Part shown: in pieces, positions 27,518 through 36,510 of the stretch
Layout of the letters: each line of letters opens with the position of its first letter
Position numbering within the stretch: the first letter of the stretch is position 1
Assembly: GCF_024704385.1 (NCBI RefSeq)
Contig: NZ_JAJDFX010000002.1
Span: 3,100,001 to 3,164,000 of the forward strand
DNA from: Cellulomonas sp. P24
GTDB lineage: Bacteria > Actinomycetota > Actinomycetes > Actinomycetales > Cellulomonadaceae
Length of the DNA stretch: 64,000 nt
Direction of reading: 5' to 3'
The notes under the pieces: model-generated
What the model was told of the DNA's origin: nothing
Database searches by the model: none
The model's input: the letters and a program-made list of their open reading frames with translations, nothing else
Position numbers and translations under genes: made by a program

Positions 27518-28279
27518 TCACACGGCCGCGAGGCTCCCGTGCACGCCCCGGACCTCCCTCGAGATCGCCTCGCACGTCCTGATGAGGTCGGGGACCAGGT
27601 CCTCGAGCTTGGTCAGGTCGGAGATGGCACGCAGGGCCGTGATCGAGACCGCGCCGACGACCCCACCGGAGGCGTCTCGCACCGGGTAGGCGATGCAGTT
27701 GACGAAGTCCTCGAACTCGCCGTCGTCGACCGCCCAGCCGCGCCGCTGCGCGCGGTCGAGCTCGGCGAGCAGCGCGGCCTGCGAGGTGATCGTCGTCGAG
27801 GTGTACACCCGGTACTCCCACCCCTCGAGGAGCGCGAGGGTGCGCTCGCGGGGCAGGTGGGCGAGCACCGCCTTGGCCGCGCTCGCGGTGTGCAGCGGGA
27901 CCGGCTTCCCGATCTCGCTGTAGAGCCGTACGGACCCCTTGGCCTCCACCTTGTCGATGTAGACGATGTCGACGCCCTCCAGGGCGGCGAGGTGCGTGGT
28001 GAACCCGGTGATGCCGGTGAGGGCTGCCAGGTGCGGGTGCGCGAGGGCTTGGAGGTCGAACTGGTCCGTGGCGCGCTGCGCGAGGCCGACCAGGCGGTAG
28101 CCGATGCCGTAGCGGCCGTCGGGTCGGCGGCGGGTCAGACCGCCGCTGGTGAGCGTCTGAAGCAGTCGAAGCGCGGTCGACCGGTGCACGTCGAGGAGGT
28201 CGGCGACCTCACCGAGCGTGCGCGGGCCGGAACTCACGAATTCCAGGATCTCGATGGCGTTCGACACCGTCTGAGCCAC
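27518..28279 (-). CDS. IclR-family transcriptional regulator
   Basis: This 253-residue regulator has the IclR winged helix (VSNAIEILEFV, then LGEVADLLDVHRSTALRLLQTL) and the GAF-like effector domain (TASAAKAVLAHL, CIAYPVRDASGGVVGAVSI). GTG at 28279 has GGAGGGGAG at good distance, while an in-frame GTG at 28306 would place that site inside the gene. It diverges from the ABC importer and galactonate genes. By position it controls both directions, with a sugar acid as the likely effector. Confidence 0.92.
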   Translation of the reverse strand: MAQTVSNAIEILEFVSSGPRTLGEVADLLDVHRSTALRLLQTLTSGGLTRRRPDGRYGIGYRLVGLAQRATDQFDLQALAHPHLAALTGITGFTTHLAALEGVDIVYIDKVEAKGSVRLYSEIGKPVPLHTASAAKAVLAHLPRERTLALLEGWEYRVYTSTTITSQAALLAELDRAQRRGWAVDDGEFEDFVNCIAYPVRDASGGVVGAVSITALRAISDLTKLEDLVPDLIRTCEAISREVRGVHGSLAAV

Positions 28280-28459
28280 GTCGCTCTCCCCTCCCTGAAG
28301 CGTCACTCGCCGTTCGTGGCTTCGTCACCCGTCCGTCCGGCCGGGTCACGGAGCCGATCTCCCGAAGTGTACGTACGGCGCACGGCGGTGCCGGGATGCC
28401 CCGACATGCCCCGTCATGCCCTGTTCGTGCCCGCACGCACGGCGTCGCCAGCTCACCTC

Positions 28460-28488
28460 TTGACAGATGGCACGCCGTGCCACAGGAT
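28460..28488 (+). promoter_or_regulatory. ABC-operon promoter with palindrome filling the spacer
   Basis: A consensus -35 TTGACA (28460-28465), a 17-bp spacer and -10 CAGGAT (28483-28488) form the strongest promoter in the window. TGGCACGCCGTGCCA (28468-28482) is a 15-bp palindrome lying inside the spacer, where a bound regulator would block polymerase. The IclR protein is the obvious candidate. Confidence 0.75.
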
Positions 28489-28506
28489 GTGCACGTACGG
28501 CATCAG

Positions 28507-28523
28507 TGTTGCACATGTTGCAC
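28507..28523 (+). repeat. Direct repeat TGTTGCAC x2 in the ABC-operon leader
   Basis: TGTTGCAC occurs at 28507-28514 and again at 28516-28523, period 9, just downstream of the predicted transcription start. A second pair, ACGTACGGC, occurs at 28371-28379 and 28493-28501. The 386-bp gap holds no gene; these elements are likely regulatory. Confidence 0.55.
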
Positions 28524-28665
28524 CAACGTCGACAGTCTCCACGGCGACGACGCCCGCGAGACACCGTCGGCACCGGCATGAGAACGACTCTGTGAGCGGC
28601 ACGATCGGCCGCACCTGATGCGTTCTGCTCCCCCGATCGACCATGACACAGTGAGGTGGCATCAC

Positions 28666-29724
28666 ATGAGATCCAGGCGCGAAGTGCGTGGGCGGCTGAC
28701 CCTGGCAGTTATCGGCCTTGTGGCGGCGATCGTCCTGTCTGCCTGTGGCAGCAGCTCCAACTCCTCCAGTACGGCCGGCTCAACCTCCGGCACCGCGGCC
28801 AAGCCCGTCATCGCGCTCAGCAACTCGTTCATCGGGAACAGCTGGCGCAAGCAGATGGTCGCCGCGTTCACCGATGTCGCCACCAAGGCGAAGGAGAGCG
28901 GCGAGATCGCCGACTTCGTCGTGACGAACGCCGACGGGACCGTCGAGCAGCAGATCTCGCAGATCAACGGGCTCATCCTGAAGAAGGTCGACGTGATCCT
29001 CGTCGACGCCGCGTCGCCGACCGCCCTCAACGGCGTCATCACCAAGGCGACCAAGGCCGGCATCGCCGTCGTGACCTTCGACGGCACGGCGACCAGCACG
29101 GACTCGTACAACCTCAACTACGACTTCATCACCTTCGGTGCCCACATGGTCAAGGTCGTCGCGGACGGCATCGGCGACAAGGGCAACGTCCTGATCGTCC
29201 GCGGGGTCACCGGCACCGTGATCGACCAGCAGATGTACGACGGAGCCAAGCAGGAGCTCGCGAACCACCCGAACCTGAAGGTTGTCGGCGAGGTCTACGG
29301 CGACTGGGACGACGCGACGGCACAGTCGGCTGTCGCACGGCTGCTGCCGACGCTGCCGAAGGTCGACGGCGTCATCATCGACGGTGGCGGCTACGGCGTC
29401 GCGCAGGCCTTCGCGGCGGCGAACCTCCCGACCCCGCTGATCTACTTCGGGAACCGCGGCTACGAGCTCAAGTGGTGGGCCGAGCAGCTCGCCAAGGGCC
29501 CCTACCCGAGCGAGTCGGCCTCGACCGACCCGTCGATCAGCACCGCGGCGTTCTGGCTCGGCGTGAACGTGGCCAAGGGCGTCAAGGTCAACCACGACCT
29601 GAAGATGCAGTTCCTCACCATCACCGCGGCGGACCTCCCCACGTACAAGGACCTCCCCGTGGACGGGGTCGCCTCGATGGTCTACGACGACGCGTGGGTC
29701 AAGGCGAACCTGCTCAACCAGTAA
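28666..29724 (+). CDS. Sugar ABC transporter substrate-binding lipoprotein
   Basis: This 352-residue protein has a lipoprotein signal: positive start MRSRREVRGR, a hydrophobic stretch and the lipobox LSAC, followed by a Ser/Thr linker. The mature part is a periplasmic-binding-protein type I fold (NSFIGNSWRKQMV; IDQQMYDGAKQEL), the ribose/galactose-type binding family, anchored outside the membrane. ATG at 28666 has GAGGTGG upstream; the in-frame upstream ATG at 28618 would bury the signal peptide. It heads the importer operon. The ligand is unknown, but galactonate, galactose or a related compound fits the downstream pathway. Confidence 0.92.
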   Translation: MRSRREVRGRLTLAVIGLVAAIVLSACGSSSNSSSTAGSTSGTAAKPVIALSNSFIGNSWRKQMVAAFTDVATKAKESGEIADFVVTNADGTVEQQISQINGLILKKVDVILVDAASPTALNGVITKATKAGIAVVTFDGTATSTDSYNLNYDFITFGAHMVKVVADGIGDKGNVLIVRGVTGTVIDQQMYDGAKQELANHPNLKVVGEVYGDWDDATAQSAVARLLPTLPKVDGVIIDGGGYGVAQAFAAANLPTPLIYFGNRGYELKWWAEQLAKGPYPSESASTDPSISTAAFWLGVNVAKGVKVNHDLKMQFLTITAADLPTYKDLPVDGVASMVYDDAWVKANLLNQ

Positions 29725-29734
29725 GGAACCGGTC

Positions 29735-29774
29735 CCAGGGCGTTCACCGTGCCCCCGCACGGTGAACGCCCTGG
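29735..29774 (+). terminator. Intra-operon hairpin after the binding-protein gene
   Basis: A perfect 18-bp inverted repeat (arms CCAGGGCGTTCACCGTGC and its complement) encloses the loop CCCC. It begins 10 bp after the stop. Such stems usually stabilise or partly terminate the upstream message so that the binding protein is made in excess over the membrane parts. Confidence 0.8.
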
Positions 29775-29818
29775 AGGCCCCCTGAGCCCAGACACAAGGC
29801 GCAACGAGGAGCAGGACG

Positions 29819-32347
29819 ATGTCGAGCGAGTCAGAGACGGTCCGCGCGGCGACCGGGGTCGCCACCGCGACCTGGGCGATCGACGTGGACCGGGTGAGCA
29901 AGTCGTTCGGGCTGACCCGAGCCGTCGACGACATGAGCCTGTCGGTGGCGCCCGGGCACGTCGTCGGCGTGATCGGGCCGAACGGTGCCGGCAAGAGCAC
30001 GCTCATGCGGCTGGCCGCCGGTGAGGTCGCCGCCGACACCGGCCGCCTCACCATCGGGGGCGAGCCGGTGGACCTCAGCCACTTCTCACCGCGCCTGGCC
30101 CACGAGCGGGGCGTCCGGACCGTGCACCAGGAGCTCTCGCTGTGCACCAACCTCCGCGTGTTCGAGAACTTCCTGGTCGAGTTCGGCCGGGAACGCCGGG
30201 TCGGGCTGCGCGCCGCGATGAAGGAGCGCGCGGCTGCCGCGCTCGAGCTCGCATTCCCGGGAAGCGGGATCTCTCCCGACTCCGAGGTGTCCCGGCTCTC
30301 GCTCGCCCAGCAGCAGATGGTCGAGATCGCGCGCGCGGTCAGCAGCACGGACCTGCGGGTGCTGATCCTCGACGAGCCGACCTCGGCGCTCCCCGCGGAC
30401 CGGGTCGAGCAGCTGCGTGACCTGCTCGCGACCGTGCGGAGCCGCGGCGTCGCGACGATCCTCATCACCCACCGTCTGACGGAGGTGCTCGACCTCACCG
30501 ACAACGTGGTCGTGATGCGCAACGGCAGCGCGGTGTGGCGCAGCGCGACGGCGGACGTCACGCGCGACCAGCTCGTCGCGATCATGAGCGGTGGGACGGG
30601 GTTCGAGGTCGCCGAGAAGACCGCCGAGACCGCGACCACGACTGAGCCGGGCACCGACGGGCACCGACGTCTCCTCGAGGTGTCCGGACTGACCCGAGGA
30701 CCGTTGCGCGACGTCAGCGTGCACGTCGACGCGGGGGAGATCGTCGGCATCTACGGACTCGAGGGCAGCGGACAGCGCGAGCTGCTGCGCACGGTCTTCG
30801 ACGCGCGGCGCCGAGACCACGGCTCGGCCGTCCGCCTCGGCGGCGAGGTCTCGTTCGTCAGCGGTGACCGCCGACGCGAGGGCCTCTTCCCGCTGTGGCC
30901 GATCGCCGGCAACCTGACGCTCTCGAGCCTGCCGCGGCTCGCCCGTGCCGGGGTGATCAAGCGTGCGGCGGAGAACGAGTTCATCGCCCACTGGTTGACG
31001 CGGCTCGCGGTCAAGACCGCCGGCGCCGACGACCCGATCACGGCGCTCAGCGGCGGGAACCAGCAGAAGGTGGTCATCGCCCGAGCCCTGGGCACCGAGG
31101 CGGACCTCGTGATCCTCGACGACCCGACCCGCGGCGTCGACCCCCGGACCAAGGGCGAGGTGTTCGAGCTCCTCCGGGAGTCCGCGCACCGGGGCCGCGC
31201 CGGACTGATCTACAGCACCGAGGAGCTCGAGCTCCTGGCGTGCGACCGGGTGTACGTGCTGTCGGTCGGCGCGGTCGTGGCCGAGCTGTCCGGTGAGCAG
31301 CTCACCCGCGAGAACCTCGTCACGGCCGCGTTCCAGGGGCAGCGCCAGCTCGACAGGACGGCGGAGTCGGAGAGCGCAGCGGCACCCGACAGCGGCCTGC
31401 ACCGCGTGGCGACCGCGATCCGGACCCGGATGCGCGGCCAACGCTGGCCCGTCCCGGTCGCGGTCGTCGCGGTCATGCTCGGCGTCCTGCAGACCCTGAA
31501 CCAGGACGTGCTCGCAGCCAACGGGCTGAACCTGTTGATCGGTTCCAGCCTGCCGCTCGTGCTGGCGGCGATCGCCCAGATGTTCGTCGTGGCGGTGGGC
31601 GACATCGACCTCGGCCTGGGTTCGCTCCTGGGCCTGGTGAACGTGATCGGCGTGACGTGGCTGACGAAGAGCCCGTTGCTCGGAGCCCTGAGCCTCGTCG
31701 CCGCGGTGCTGGCGTACATGCTGCTCGGAGCTCTCGTGCACGTGCGGCGCCTGCCGGCCATCGTCGCGACGCTGGGTGCGTCGTTCGTCTGGCTGGGACT
31801 GGCGCAGACGGTGCTGCCGATGGTGGGCGGTGAGGCGCCGTCGTGGCTGATCGACGTCTACTCGCTCTCGTTGCCGGTCGTGCCGGAACCCGTCCTGCTC
31901 ACCGTGATCGCAGCCGGCACCGGGTGGTGGGTGATGATGCGGACGCGGTTCGGCGTGCTGCTCCGCGGCTTCGGGAACAACTCGGTCGCCATCTCGACGG
32001 CCGGCTGGTCGACGTTGGCCATCCGGAGCATGGCGTTCGGGATCGCCGGGGTGTTCGGGGTGCTGGCCGGTCTCGCCCTGACGGCCGTGACCACGTCGGG
32101 CGACGCGAGCGCAGCGCAGTCCTACACGCTCCTCAGCGTCACCGCCGTGATCATCGGCGGCAGCGAGTTCATCGGCGGCGTCGTCGAACCCGTCGGCGTG
32201 GTCGCCGGTGCCGTGACGCTCTCGCTCGTCGGTGTGCTGCTGAGCCTGCTCGGCGTCGACCCCAACTTCACAGCGGCCGTCGAGGGCCTGATCCTGATCC
32301 TCGTGCTCGCCGGGCGCAGCCTGGCCAGGAAGGTGCGGACATCATGA
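29819..32347 (+). CDS. Ribose-type ABC transporter: ATPase-permease fusion
   Basis: This 842-residue chain joins an RbsA-like double ATPase to an RbsC-like permease. The first ATPase has GPNGAGKST (about 52-60), LSLAQQQ near 160 and VLILDEPTSALP. The second has the degenerate P-loop GLEGSGQRE near 315 and an intact LSGGNQQ, as usual in this family. From about residue 540 the sequence becomes a membrane protein with eight or more helices and the FAVGDIDL-like motif VAVGDIDLGLGS. In most relatives these are separate genes. There is no stop or frameshift at the joint, so the fusion looks genuine. A second, separate permease follows with ATGA overlap. Confidence 0.9.
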   Translation: MSSESETVRAATGVATATWAIDVDRVSKSFGLTRAVDDMSLSVAPGHVVGVIGPNGAGKSTLMRLAAGEVAADTGRLTIGGEPVDLSHFSPRLAHERGVRTVHQELSLCTNLRVFENFLVEFGRERRVGLRAAMKERAAAALELAFPGSGISPDSEVSRLSLAQQQMVEIARAVSSTDLRVLILDEPTSALPADRVEQLRDLLATVRSRGVATILITHRLTEVLDLTDNVVVMRNGSAVWRSATADVTRDQLVAIMSGGTGFEVAEKTAETATTTEPGTDGHRRLLEVSGLTRGPLRDVSVHVDAGEIVGIYGLEGSGQRELLRTVFDARRRDHGSAVRLGGEVSFVSGDRRREGLFPLWPIAGNLTLSSLPRLARAGVIKRAAENEFIAHWLTRLAVKTAGADDPITALSGGNQQKVVIARALGTEADLVILDDPTRGVDPRTKGEVFELLRESAHRGRAGLIYSTEELELLACDRVYVLSVGAVVAELSGEQLTRENLVTAAFQGQRQLDRTAESESAAAPDSGLHRVATAIRTRMRGQRWPVPVAVVAVMLGVLQTLNQDVLAANGLNLLIGSSLPLVLAAIAQMFVVAVGDIDLGLGSLLGLVNVIGVTWLTKSPLLGALSLVAAVLAYMLLGALVHVRRLPAIVATLGASFVWLGLAQTVLPMVGGEAPSWLIDVYSLSLPVVPEPVLLTVIAAGTGWWVMMRTRFGVLLRGFGNNSVAISTAGWSTLAIRSMAFGIAGVFGVLAGLALTAVTTSGDASAAQSYTLLSVTAVIIGGSEFIGGVVEPVGVVAGAVTLSLVGVLLSLLGVDPNFTAAVEGLILILVLAGRSLARKVRTS

Positions 32348-33420
32348 CGACGTCGAGTCGGATGCAGACGGCATGGGCGACGCGCGGAGCGTTCCTCAAG
32401 CGTGCGCCCTGGGTGTGGGCCATCCTCGGGTCGCTGATCGCCTGGGTGCTCATCGGGGTGGTCACGCAGCGGTTCTCGTTCGGGTCGCTGACGATCAACG
32501 CGACCGCCGCCTCGTTCCTCGCCTTCGTCGCGCTCGGGCAGATGCTCGTGATCACCGGTGGCGGCGGCGGGATCGACCTGTCCGTGCCGTTCGTGATCAC
32601 CCTGAGCGCGTACTGGTCCTCCGGTGTCATGAACGGGAGCGACTCGCGGCTGGTGACCGGGATCGCCGTCGCCCTCGGGCTCGGGCTGGTGGTCGGGCTG
32701 ACGAACGCCACGGTGATCATCGGGCTCGGCATGCCTCCGATCGTCGGCACGCTGGCGGTCGGCTTCCTCGCCGACTCCGCGGTGAACGTGTACGCGAGCC
32801 ATGCCACGCAGGGTGCACCGAGCCCTGCCCTCGCGGACTTCGTGCGCGGGACGTTCCTCGGCGTCCCTCGGCTGGTCGAGATCGCCGTGCTCCTGACGAT
32901 CGCCGTCGCGCTCGGCATGCGCTGGCTGGTGCGCGGGCGTCAGCTCGTCGCCGTCGGCCAGGGCGAGCAGGCGGCACGCCTGAGCGGTGTGCCGGTCGGG
33001 GTCATCCGGGCCGGGACGTATCTCGCGAGCAGCGTGCTCGCGGGGTTCGCGGGCCTCGCGCTCGCGGGCTACAACAACTCCGCGTTCCTCAACATGGGGC
33101 GCCCGTACCAGCTTGCGTCGATCGGTGCCGTCGTGCTCGGCGGCAGCCTCATCGCCGGTGGCCGGAGCACGGCCGTCGGCACGGCAGGCGGCGCGCTGTT
33201 CCTGACGCTCGTCCTGACGCTCATGCAGTCCTCGAAGCTCGACATCGGCATCCAGAACGTCGGGGAGGGCATCCTGATCATCGCCGTCCTCCTCGTGGCG
33301 GGTGGCGGCTCAGGAGGAGAGGCCCGCCGTGGCCGGCTGCGGCGCGGTCGACAGGGACCGGCGGTTCCAGCGGCCACCGGGGATCCGGTCGGCCCGTCAC
33401 CCCAGGGCGCGCAGACGTGA
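32344..33420 (+). CDS. Ribose-type ABC transporter permease
   Basis: This 358-residue RbsC-like inner-membrane permease has about nine helices and the family motif ITGGGGGIDLSVP, which corresponds to the SGGIDLSVG region. Its start overlaps the stop of the fused ATPase-permease (ATGA). The partner permease half is the C-terminal domain of that protein, giving a heterodimeric channel. The C-terminal 40 residues are a basic, Gly/Pro-rich tail. Confidence 0.9.
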   Translation: MTTSSRMQTAWATRGAFLKRAPWVWAILGSLIAWVLIGVVTQRFSFGSLTINATAASFLAFVALGQMLVITGGGGGIDLSVPFVITLSAYWSSGVMNGSDSRLVTGIAVALGLGLVVGLTNATVIIGLGMPPIVGTLAVGFLADSAVNVYASHATQGAPSPALADFVRGTFLGVPRLVEIAVLLTIAVALGMRWLVRGRQLVAVGQGEQAARLSGVPVGVIRAGTYLASSVLAGFAGLALAGYNNSAFLNMGRPYQLASIGAVVLGGSLIAGGRSTAVGTAGGALFLTLVLTLMQSSKLDIGIQNVGEGILIIAVLLVAGGGSGGEARRGRLRRGRQGPAVPAATGDPVGPSPQGAQT

Positions 33421-33585
33421 CAGCAGGCCGACGACCCTCCGGCCGGATGCCGGCCGAGCTGGTCCCGGCCGCACCGGGAACGACGAGCCGGGCGAGGGCG
33501 TAGGCCCCGCGGGCCGACGGCGACGCACGAACGGCGGCGGTGACGCCCGGCCCCCGCTCCCACGGCGATCAGACGGGATCAGGAC

Positions 33586-34640
33586 ATGACGGAACTGACG
33601 AGGGCACGTGCCGTCGCCCTGGACTGGGGCACGACCCGCTGCCGCGCGTACCTGCTCGGCGACGGCGGGACGGTGCTGTCGGAGCGGCAGAGCCCCTCGG
33701 GGATCATGGCCGTGTCCGCGCGTGCGGTCGCCGCCGGCACCCCGGCGCAGGAGGTGTTCGAGCAGGTCTTCGACGAGCTCTGCGGCGGGTGGCTGGCTGC
33801 CGCCCCCGGATCCCGGTGATTGCGTGCGGGATGGTCGGGAGCAACCGTGGGTGGGCCGAGGCCGCCTACCGCGAGGTGCCCGCGGACCTCGCGTCGCCCG
33901 GGCCGGCGCTCACGCAGGTGCGCACCAGCGCGGGCGTCGTCGTGCACATCATCCCCGGGCTGATCTCCTCGGCGGCGCTGCCCGACGTCATGCGCGGGGA
34001 GGAGTCGCAGATCCTCGGGGCGCTCGCCGGACCCGACGGCGTCGTCGCGGCCGACGGGACGAAGGAGCGGATCGTCGTCCTTCCCGGGACGCACTCGAAG
34101 TGGGTGCGGGTGGTCGGCACCACGGTGACGGCCTTCACGACCTGCATGACCGGTGAGCTCTACGCCCTCCTGATGAAGGACAGCACGCTCGCCCTCCTGG
34201 CGGAACGACCGGACCTCCCGGACTGGACCGCGTTCGACAAGGGGGTGGAGGTCGCGACGTCACCGGCCGGGAGCGGCGGGATCCTCACCACGGCGTTCTC
34301 CGCCCGCACCATGGTCCTGACGGGCATGCTCGCGCCGCACCAGGTGGGCGACTACGTGTCCGGCCTGCTGATCGGTCACGAGCTGGCCGGGATCGGGGCC
34401 GCCTGGCTCGAGGGGTACGCGAGCGACGTCCTCCTGTGCGGGAACGCGCAGCTCAACGAACGCTACCGACGTGCCCTCGCGCGTCGAGGTGTCCCGGCCG
34501 AGCTCGCCGCGCCGCGTGCGGCGGCCGCAGGGATGTGGCACGTCGCCGTGGCCGCCGGCCTGGTTCAGGACGAGGTCGTCGTCGACGACCGGCCCGGTGG
34601 TCGCGACGCGAGAAGGGGCGAACGTGAGAACGTCAACTGA
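33586..34640 (+). pseudogene. dgoK: 2-dehydro-3-deoxygalactonokinase, frameshifted
   Basis: The first frame gives MTELTRARAVALDWGTTRCR with the kinase phosphate loop and stops at 33819. A second frame continues as IPVIACGMVGSNRGW and GTHSKWVRV to 34640; together they make one DgoK of about 350 residues. The break is a run of five C at 33803-33807 where six would join the frames. DgoK phosphorylates 2-keto-3-deoxygalactonate. Loss would block the pathway encoded by its neighbours, so an assembly error or a very recent mutation is likely. It overlaps the aldolase start by 17 nt. Confidence 0.88.
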
Positions 34641-35268
34641 GAACGCGGCCCCGCCGCTCATCGCGATCCTCCGCGGGGTGACGGAGCGAGAGGCGGCCGA
34701 TGTCGGCCGGTGCCTCTACGACGCGGGGTTCCGGGCGCTCGAGATCCCGCTGAACTCGCCGGACCCGCTCCGGTCGATCGAGGCGTTCCGGGCGGCGGTG
34801 CCGGACGACTGCGCCGTCGGCGCCGGGACCGTGCTGACGGTCGAGCAGGTCCGGCAGTGCCGTGAGGCGGGGGCGGAGATGATCATCTCGCCGAACACCG
34901 ATCCCGCGGTGATCCGCGAGACGGTGCGGCTCGGCATGGAGTCCTTCCCGGGTGCGGCGACCCCGACCGAGGCCTTCGCCGCCCTCGCGGCCGGGGCCCG
35001 GAGCATCAAGATCTTCCCGGCCGACCAGGTGGGCACGGCCGGGCTCCGGGCGTGGACCGCCGTCATCCCGCGCGGGACGGGACTGCTCCCCGTGGGCGGC
35101 GTGGACGCGTCGAACCTGGCGGCGTGGCGGGCAGCCGGGGCCACCGGGTTCGGGATCGGGTCCTCGCTGTATCGCGCGGGCCTCGAGATCGACGAGCTGC
35201 GCCGTCGTGCCGCCGGGATCCTCGCGGCATGGGCGGCAACGACCACCACCTCAGGAGGCACCGCATGA
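34624..35268 (+). CDS. dgoA: 2-dehydro-3-deoxy-6-phosphogalactonate aldolase
   Basis: This 214-residue class I aldolase of the KDPG/KDPGal family has [12 protein letters not shown] at the start, Glu in [16 protein letters not shown], and the Schiff-base Lys in [11 protein letters not shown]. It cleaves 2-keto-3-deoxy-6-phosphogalactonate to pyruvate and glyceraldehyde-3-phosphate. SPDPLRSI is characteristic of the galactonate branch. GTG at 34624 follows AAGGGG and overlaps the dgoK end; its stop overlaps the dgoD ATG. Confidence 0.92.
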   Translation: MRTSTENAAPPLIAILRGVTEREAADVGRCLYDAGFRALEIPLNSPDPLRSIEAFRAAVPDDCAVGAGTVLTVEQVRQCREAGAEMIISPNTDPAVIRETVRLGMESFPGAATPTEAFAALAAGARSIKIFPADQVGTAGLRAWTAVIPRGTGLLPVGGVDASNLAAWRAAGATGFGIGSSLYRAGLEIDELRRRAAGILAAWAATTTTSGGTA

Positions 35269-36413
35269 AGATCACCGCGCTGACCACCTACGCGGTACCG
35301 CCGCGCTGGCTGTTCCTCAAGATCGAGACCGACGAGGGGATCGTCGGATGGGGTGAACCGGTGCTCGAAGGGCGTGCCGCGACGGTCGCCGCCGCCGTCG
35401 AGGAGCTCTCCGACTACGTGATCGGCCAGGATGCCCGCAACATCGAGGACATCTGGACGGTTCTCTACCGCGGGGGCTTCTACCGGGGCGGACCGATCCT
35501 GATGAGCGCGATCGCCGGGATCGACCAGGCGCTGTGGGACATCAAGGGGAAGGCGCTGGGCGTCCCCGTGCACGAGCTCCTCGGCGGGCGCGTCCGTGAC
35601 CGGATGCGGGTGTACTCGTGGATCGGCGGCGATCGCCCGGCCGAGACGGCGGCCGCCGCGCGCGATGCTGTCGATCGAGGCTTCACCGCAGTGAAGATGA
35701 ACGGGACCGAGGAGCTGCAGTACATCGACACGTGGGACAAGGTCGAGCTCTGCCTCTCCAACGTCGCTGCCGTCCGCGACGCGGTGGGTCCGAACGTCGG
35801 CATCGGCGTCGACTTCCACGGCCGCGTGCACAAGCCGATGGCGAAGGTCCTGATCGCCGAGCTCGAGCCGTACAAGCTGATGTTCATCGAGGAGCCCGTC
35901 CTCAGCGAGAACGTCGACTCGATGCTCGACGTGCTCCGGAACACCCCGACGCCGATCGCGCTCGGGGAGCGGCTCTTCTCACGCTGGGACGTCAAGGAGA
36001 TCCTGGCGAGCGGCGCGGTCGACATCATCCAGCCCGACCCGTCGCATGCCGGCGGGATCACCGAGACGCGCAAGATCGCCGCCATGGCGGAGGCCTACGA
36101 CGTCGGGCTCGCGCTCCACTGCCCGCTCGGGCCGATCGCCCTTGCCACGTGCCTGCAGATCGACGCCGGCTGCCACAACGCGTTCATCCAGGAGCAGAGC
36201 CTCGGCATCCACTACAACACGTCGAACGACCTCCTCGACTACGTCGTCGACCCGGCGGTGTTCGCCTACGAGGACGGCATGGTGGCCATCCCGGACGGGC
36301 CCGGGCTGGGGATCGAGGTCAACGAGGAGTACGTCGTGGAACGTGCTCGGGAGGGGCACCGGTGGCGCAACCCGATCTGGCGTCACGCCGACGGGTCCGT
36401 CGCCGAGTGGTGA
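35265..36413 (+). CDS. dgoD: D-galactonate dehydratase (enolase superfamily)
   Basis: This protein has 382 residues, the same length as E. coli DgoD. It starts [20 protein letters not shown]. Metal ligands are Asp in VDFHGRVH (with the catalytic His two residues on), Glu in FIEEPV and Glu in [11 protein letters not shown]; the second catalytic His is in [11 protein letters not shown]. It dehydrates D-galactonate to 2-keto-3-deoxygalactonate. It is coupled to dgoA by ATGA and is the last gene of the operon. Other acid-sugar dehydratases share these ligands, but the dgoK-dgoA context supports galactonate. Confidence 0.93.
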   Translation: MKITALTTYAVPPRWLFLKIETDEGIVGWGEPVLEGRAATVAAAVEELSDYVIGQDARNIEDIWTVLYRGGFYRGGPILMSAIAGIDQALWDIKGKALGVPVHELLGGRVRDRMRVYSWIGGDRPAETAAAARDAVDRGFTAVKMNGTEELQYIDTWDKVELCLSNVAAVRDAVGPNVGIGVDFHGRVHKPMAKVLIAELEPYKLMFIEEPVLSENVDSMLDVLRNTPTPIALGERLFSRWDVKEILASGAVDIIQPDPSHAGGITETRKIAAMAEAYDVGLALHCPLGPIALATCLQIDAGCHNAFIQEQSLGIHYNTSNDLLDYVVDPAVFAYEDGMVAIPDGPGLGIEVNEEYVVERAREGHRWRNPIWRHADGSVAEW

Positions 36414-36483
36414 GCCGGTAGCGAGCGGCGACCTGCTGCCGAGTGGCGAGCCGGTACCGAGTCGTGATCCGGCGACCGGGTTG
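36412..36483. repeat. Degenerate 18-bp tandem repeat overlapping the dgoD stop
   Basis: The stretch divides into 18-bp units at 36412, 36430, 36448 and 36466. Units one and three are GAGCCGGTAGCGAGCGGC and GAGCCGGTACCGAGTCGT; the others are weaker. It begins inside the dgoD stop codon and fills most of the gap before the converging DinB-like gene. Confidence 0.6.
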
Positions 36484-36510
36484 CAGCGCGTGCCGGCGAC
36501 CAGGCGACGT

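Noticed and set aside
26090-28618. An 842-codon open frame antisense to the lactonase and IclR genes
   Set aside because: No recognisable fold, shadow composition, and it would cross a convergent terminator and a divergent promoter region.
20288-36413. The sugar modules considered as a horizontally acquired island
   Set aside because: No integrase, transposase, flanking repeat or evident shift in base composition was seen.
8562-36483. Tandem repeats considered as CRISPR arrays
   Set aside because: Units are head to tail without spacers, only three or four copies, and no cas gene is present.
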